Below the pieces are notes generated by a model. The model made no database searches, was not told where the DNA came from, and saw only the letters and a list, made by a program, of their open reading frames with translations. A stretch of 64,000 bases of DNA from Rhizobium jaguaris (lineage in GTDB: Bacteria; Pseudomonadota; Alphaproteobacteria; Rhizobiales; Rhizobiaceae), in the NCBI RefSeq assembly GCF_003627755.1, contig NZ_CP032695.1, forward strand, positions 248,001-312,000. Reading direction: 5' to 3'. Of the stretch, positions 61,053 to 64,000 are shown in pieces. How positions within the stretch are numbered: the stretch's first letter is position 1; each line of letters opens with the position of its first letter. A program made the position numbers and the translations under genes.

Positions 61053-62327
61053 ATGTTTGCCACCAGCAGAAGAAATGTGGTGTTTGGTGCGGCCGCGATG
61101 ATGCTTGCATCGCTGTCGAGCATCAACTGCGCCTGGAGCGCCGATGATGTGAACCTGAACCTGAGCCTGATGATCTGGGATCCGGCCCAGAAAGCGGGTG
61201 TTCAGAAGGCGGTAGACGCGTTTCAGGCCACTAACCCCAATGTCAAGGTCTCCCTCATGCAGGTCCCTCAGGACCAGTACTATACCAAGCTCGACGCATC
61301 GCTTGGCGCCGGCGAAGGGCCGGATGTGATGTGGCAAAGCTCGAGGGCTTCTTACTATGTCGATGGTGGTGCGCTGGAGCCGTTGACCGGATACATCAAG
61401 GCGGACAACCTGTCCCTTGATGGCTACAACAGGCAGATCGTCGATCTCTACAAGTTCGGCGGCGAGCAGTACGGCCTACCAAAGGATATGGACGCCTGGA
61501 CGTTTGTCTACAACGCCGACGTGTTCAAGAAACTCGGCGTGGAGACTCCCAAGGCGGACTGGACGTGGGAAGACATGGTCCGGATCGCCAAGGAGATCAA
61601 GGCGAAGCAGATCTCCTCAATCATTCCGTTGTCCTATAACTTCTCATTCAACAATGGGGTCGCGAGCCTTGTACATGCCTTGGGCGGTAGGGTGATCGAC
61701 AACAACAAGGGTGTGATGTCGTCGGCGGCCGGCACCAGGGCTCTTGAGATGGTCAAGGGCCTCCAGGACGAGGGACTGATCCTCAAGGTTGCCGACTCCT
61801 CTGACTTCAATCCGGTATCGGCGCTGATTTCCGGCAAGCTGGCGATGGCCGAGATTCCCTCCTGGAACCTCAGCCTTCTCTCGAAGGCCGATCTTCCGAG
61901 CGGGACCTTCCAGGTCGTCCGGATGCCTTCCGTCAACGGATCGTGGACATCGGATACCAATGGTCTTGTCTACGTGATGAACGCCAACTCGAAGCACAAG
62001 GACGAGGCGTGGAAGCTTATCAAGTTCCTCACCTCAGAAGCGGGCGCTGTGCTTCATGCCGAAGGTGGAGCGGGTCTTCCGGCAAACACGTCCAAAGCCA
62101 CGCTCGCCGCTTTCGTGAAGGCGAATGAGAAACTGGCCGGGCTGCAGGAAGCACTCTCGGTGACCACCGAAAAGAGCTACCTCAGGACCACCACACAGTA
62201 TCCGAAGGTCATCGGCGCCAACACCAAGATCAGCAGCGCCGTGATGGGACCGTTCTATGCCGGATCCGTGTCGGCATCCGATACCGCGAAAAAGATCGAT
62301 GAGACCCTCAACGAGGCCCTGCATTGA
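61053..62327 (+). CDS. Sugar ABC transporter substrate-binding protein (CUT1)
   Basis: 424 residues. The signal peptide has a twin arginine (TSRRNVVFGAAAMMLASL) and cleaves near AWS-AD; Tat export is possible but the motif is not perfect. SBP_bac_1 features: FQATNPNVKVSLMQVPQDQYYTKLDASLGAGEGPDVMW, DMDAWTFVYNADVFKKLGV and AWKLIKFLTSEAGA. ATG 61053 follows AGGGAGAG. The substrate is unknown. Confidence 0.92.
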   Translation: MFATSRRNVVFGAAAMMLASLSSINCAWSADDVNLNLSLMIWDPAQKAGVQKAVDAFQATNPNVKVSLMQVPQDQYYTKLDASLGAGEGPDVMWQSSRASYYVDGGALEPLTGYIKADNLSLDGYNRQIVDLYKFGGEQYGLPKDMDAWTFVYNADVFKKLGVETPKADWTWEDMVRIAKEIKAKQISSIIPLSYNFSFNNGVASLVHALGGRVIDNNKGVMSSAAGTRALEMVKGLQDEGLILKVADSSDFNPVSALISGKLAMAEIPSWNLSLLSKADLPSGTFQVVRMPSVNGSWTSDTNGLVYVMNANSKHKDEAWKLIKFLTSEAGAVLHAEGGAGLPANTSKATLAAFVKANEKLAGLQEALSVTTEKSYLRTTTQYPKVIGANTKISSAVMGPFYAGSVSASDTAKKIDETLNEALH

Positions 62328-63292
62328 CCGCCACCTCCACATTGCGCCTCAATAGCGCTGAGCCGAAGCCGAGCCGCAAAACTCTGCGGCTTGGCAGCCT
62401 GCGTTGGCGGCAAGCCTCAACCGGCTATCTCTTTCTCCTCCCATTGTTCGCAGGACTTCTCGTTTTTCGCTTCTATGCGTTTGGCTACAATGTTTGGCTA
62501 TCCTTCACCAAGGCTGGCGCGTTCGGTCCGCCTCGCTTCGTCGGGTTGGACAACTACCGGAGACTGCTTGACGATAGCCAGCTCGTCGTCGCGCTCTACA
62601 ACACCATTAAGTTCGCCGCGATCGCCGTGCCTGGCGTCGTCATCGTCTCACTGCTGTGCGCCTTGCTCATGCAGTACCGGTTTCGGGGCGAGACCGCGTT
62701 TCGGGCGATCGTTTTCCTTCCTGCCGTGTGTTTGCCAACGGCGATCATCCTCGTGTTCGGATGGATGTTTCAGACGCAATACGGGCTCGTCAACGCGGCA
62801 ATGGATGCGATGGGCGCCTCCCCCGTCAGCTGGTTCGGCAACGAGGCTGGTGTTACCGTCGTCGTTTCGATGATCGTCGTCTATCTGTCGTTCAGCGTCC
62901 CCGCAATCATTCTTTACGCCGGCATGCAGGACATTCCATCTGACGTCTATGAAGCCGCCATGCTCGACGGCGCCGGCCCGGCGCGCCGGTTCTTTTCAAT
63001 CACGCTGCCGCTTCTGACCCCATCGCTATTCTTCGTGATCCTCACGACGACGATCGGCATTCTGAAGCTGTTCGACACGGTCTACCTGCTGTTGCCCCCC
63101 GTCGAACACTCCGTCTCGACCAATTACGGGATGACGCTGGTATATTACTACTACTACCTGGCGTTTTACGACACGGGCCAGCGCGGCTACGCAGCGGCTG
63201 TTTCTCTGTTCCTGCTGGTGCTGATCCTGGCTGTCTCGATCGTCCTGCTCCGGCTTCAGCGTCGTTTCGTGCACTACGGGGAGGACGGCTGA
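62324..63292 (+). CDS. Sugar ABC transporter permease, MalF type
   Basis: 322 residues with six predicted spans; EAA loop SDVYEAAMLDGAGPARRFFSITLPLLTP. The TTG start at 62324 overlaps the binding-protein stop (TTGA), suggesting coupling; the first ~27 residues are polar and precede the first span. Ends in a TGATG overlap with the next permease. Confidence 0.9.
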   Translation: MTATSTLRLNSAEPKPSRKTLRLGSLRWRQASTGYLFLLPLFAGLLVFRFYAFGYNVWLSFTKAGAFGPPRFVGLDNYRRLLDDSQLVVALYNTIKFAAIAVPGVVIVSLLCALLMQYRFRGETAFRAIVFLPAVCLPTAIILVFGWMFQTQYGLVNAAMDAMGASPVSWFGNEAGVTVVVSMIVVYLSFSVPAIILYAGMQDIPSDVYEAAMLDGAGPARRFFSITLPLLTPSLFFVILTTTIGILKLFDTVYLLLPPVEHSVSTNYGMTLVYYYYYLAFYDTGQRGYAAAVSLFLLVLILAVSIVLLRLQRRFVHYGEDG

Positions 63293-64000
63293 TGTTGGTA
63301 AAATACCGTGTCCGCTGGTGGACCTATCTCATTGTCAGTGTGGTCGGGCTGCTGATCTTGGCACCGTTCGCCTGGATGGTCTCAACCGCGCTGATGACCA
63401 CCGGTCAGACCCTTCAGATTCCCCCGAACGTGATCCCGTCGCCTGCGGCGCTTGATGGCGTGCGCGAGGTCTTCAACCGGCTCCCGTTCGCGACCTTGTT
63501 GTCCAACACCGTCATCGTCTCGATCGGCCGAGTGATTGGCACCCTCGTTATTTGCTCGATGGCTGCCTATGCGCTCGCCATCATCAAGGTCCCAGGGGCG
63601 AAGATCATCCTCATTGTCATCCTTGCACTGATCATGGTGCCGGGGGACATCTTTATCATCCCCAGCTATTCCATCATCACGTCGCTGCGCCTGACCGATA
63701 CGCTGGTCGCGCTCGCCCTGCCTTCACTCTTCGACGTTTTCGGAGTCTTTCTGCTCTATCAATTCTTTCGGGGCGTTCCGCGGGAACTGATCGAGGCGGC
63801 GAGAATGGATGGAGCATCCCACCTTCGGATCCTGGCGACCATCGTTGTGCCGGTCGCGCGTAGCGGTATCATTTCGCTCGCGATCCTGACGACGCTTGCG
63901 GAATGGAAGGAGCTGCTATGGCCGATCGTCGTCAACCGATCCATCGAGAAGATGACACTGGGACCGGGCCTTGCGCTTCTGCGTGGGGAATACACGACCG
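63292..64000 (+). CDS. Sugar ABC transporter permease, MalG type (partial, cut by window edge)
   Basis: 236 codons visible. First span WWTYLIVSVVGLLILAPFAWMVSTAL; EAA loop ELIEAARMDGASHLRILATIVVP; then ILTTLAEWKELLWPIVV, the usual MalG pattern. The ATG overlaps the preceding stop (TGATG). The C-terminus and probably the ATPase gene lie outside the window. Confidence 0.92.
   Translation, partial: MLVKYRVRWWTYLIVSVVGLLILAPFAWMVSTALMTTGQTLQIPPNVIPSPAALDGVREVFNRLPFATLLSNTVIVSIGRVIGTLVICSMAAYALAIIKVPGAKIILIVILALIMVPGDIFIIPSYSIITSLRLTDTLVALALPSLFDVFGVFLLYQFFRGVPRELIEAARMDGASHLRILATIVVPVARSGIISLAILTTLAEWKELLWPIVVNRSIEKMTLGPGLALLRGEYTT

Noticed and set aside
1..64000. tRNA, rRNA, CRISPR arrays, repABC origin
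   Set aside because: None was recognised on reading both strands; short or divergent tRNAs could be missed without a covariance search.

Overview
The window looks like accessory DNA from a Rhizobium/Agrobacterium-type alphaproteobacterium, most likely part of a large secondary plasmid. The reasons are the moderately high G+C, dense ABC-importer/regulator cassettes, a DUF1403–ScpB–integrase block of the kind I associate with rhizobial plasmids, an IalB-family gene, IS66 and tni transposition genes, and many decayed gene fragments. No rRNA, tRNA, CRISPR array or repABC origin was seen.

Layout. (1) 1–4790: sugar-uptake cassette on the minus strand (isomerase, binding protein, two permeases), divergent from a LacI regulator, with two LacI-type operators between them. 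(2) 4859–8439: vapB–vapC–tyrosine recombinase operon on the minus strand facing DUF1403–scpB on the plus strand. The intergenic region holds an 11-7-11 palindrome built like a dif/lox core site. This looks like a plasmid-maintenance or dimer-resolution module. (3) 8519–16761: nhaA, a membrane class III nucleotide cyclase, a frameshifted scpB remnant, a kinase-less KdpD-like protein and several small hypothetical genes. (4) 15424–24092: a MarR regulator and four copies of a 17-bp palindrome (ATATCAT-N3-ATGATAT, one imperfect) before marR, a flavin monooxygenase, an IalB-like gene and a ClC channel. The ialB-like gene is split by a complete IS66 element with an 8-bp target duplication. (5) 24169–27838: compact tniA-tniB-tniQ element, followed by a ParE-type toxin gene. 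(6) 28941–38066: carbohydrate (probably amino-sugar or ketose) cassette with a GatZ-like protein, DeoR regulator, BadF-type kinase, ABC importer and SIS isomerase, ending in an internally deleted RpiR regulator.

(7) 38267–58957 is a large catabolic island for N-methylated proline-type compounds. It has a ProVWX-type betaine importer, a Rieske demethylase with its reductase, two Old-Yellow-Enzyme-type flavin demethylases with a dedicated ETF, a proline-racemase-family epimerase/dehydratase, an Ldh-type imine reductase, a ProC-like reductase, a DapA-like lyase/deaminase and a DAO-type FAD oxidase. TetR and LysR regulators flank it. A coherent reading is import of (hydroxy)proline betaine, oxidative N-demethylation, epimerisation, oxidation and deamination. 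Embedded in it are two structurally unrelated DMSP-lyase-family genes: a cupin and a DddP-like M24 metalloenzyme with all the ligands I recall for DddP. (8) 59011–64000: truncated glycerate kinase, then a DeoR regulator and the start of a third sugar ABC importer that runs off the window.

The two most interesting blocks are the recombinase/dif-like/ScpB module at 4.9–8.4 kb and the betaine island with paired DMSP-lyase-like enzymes at 38–58 kb.
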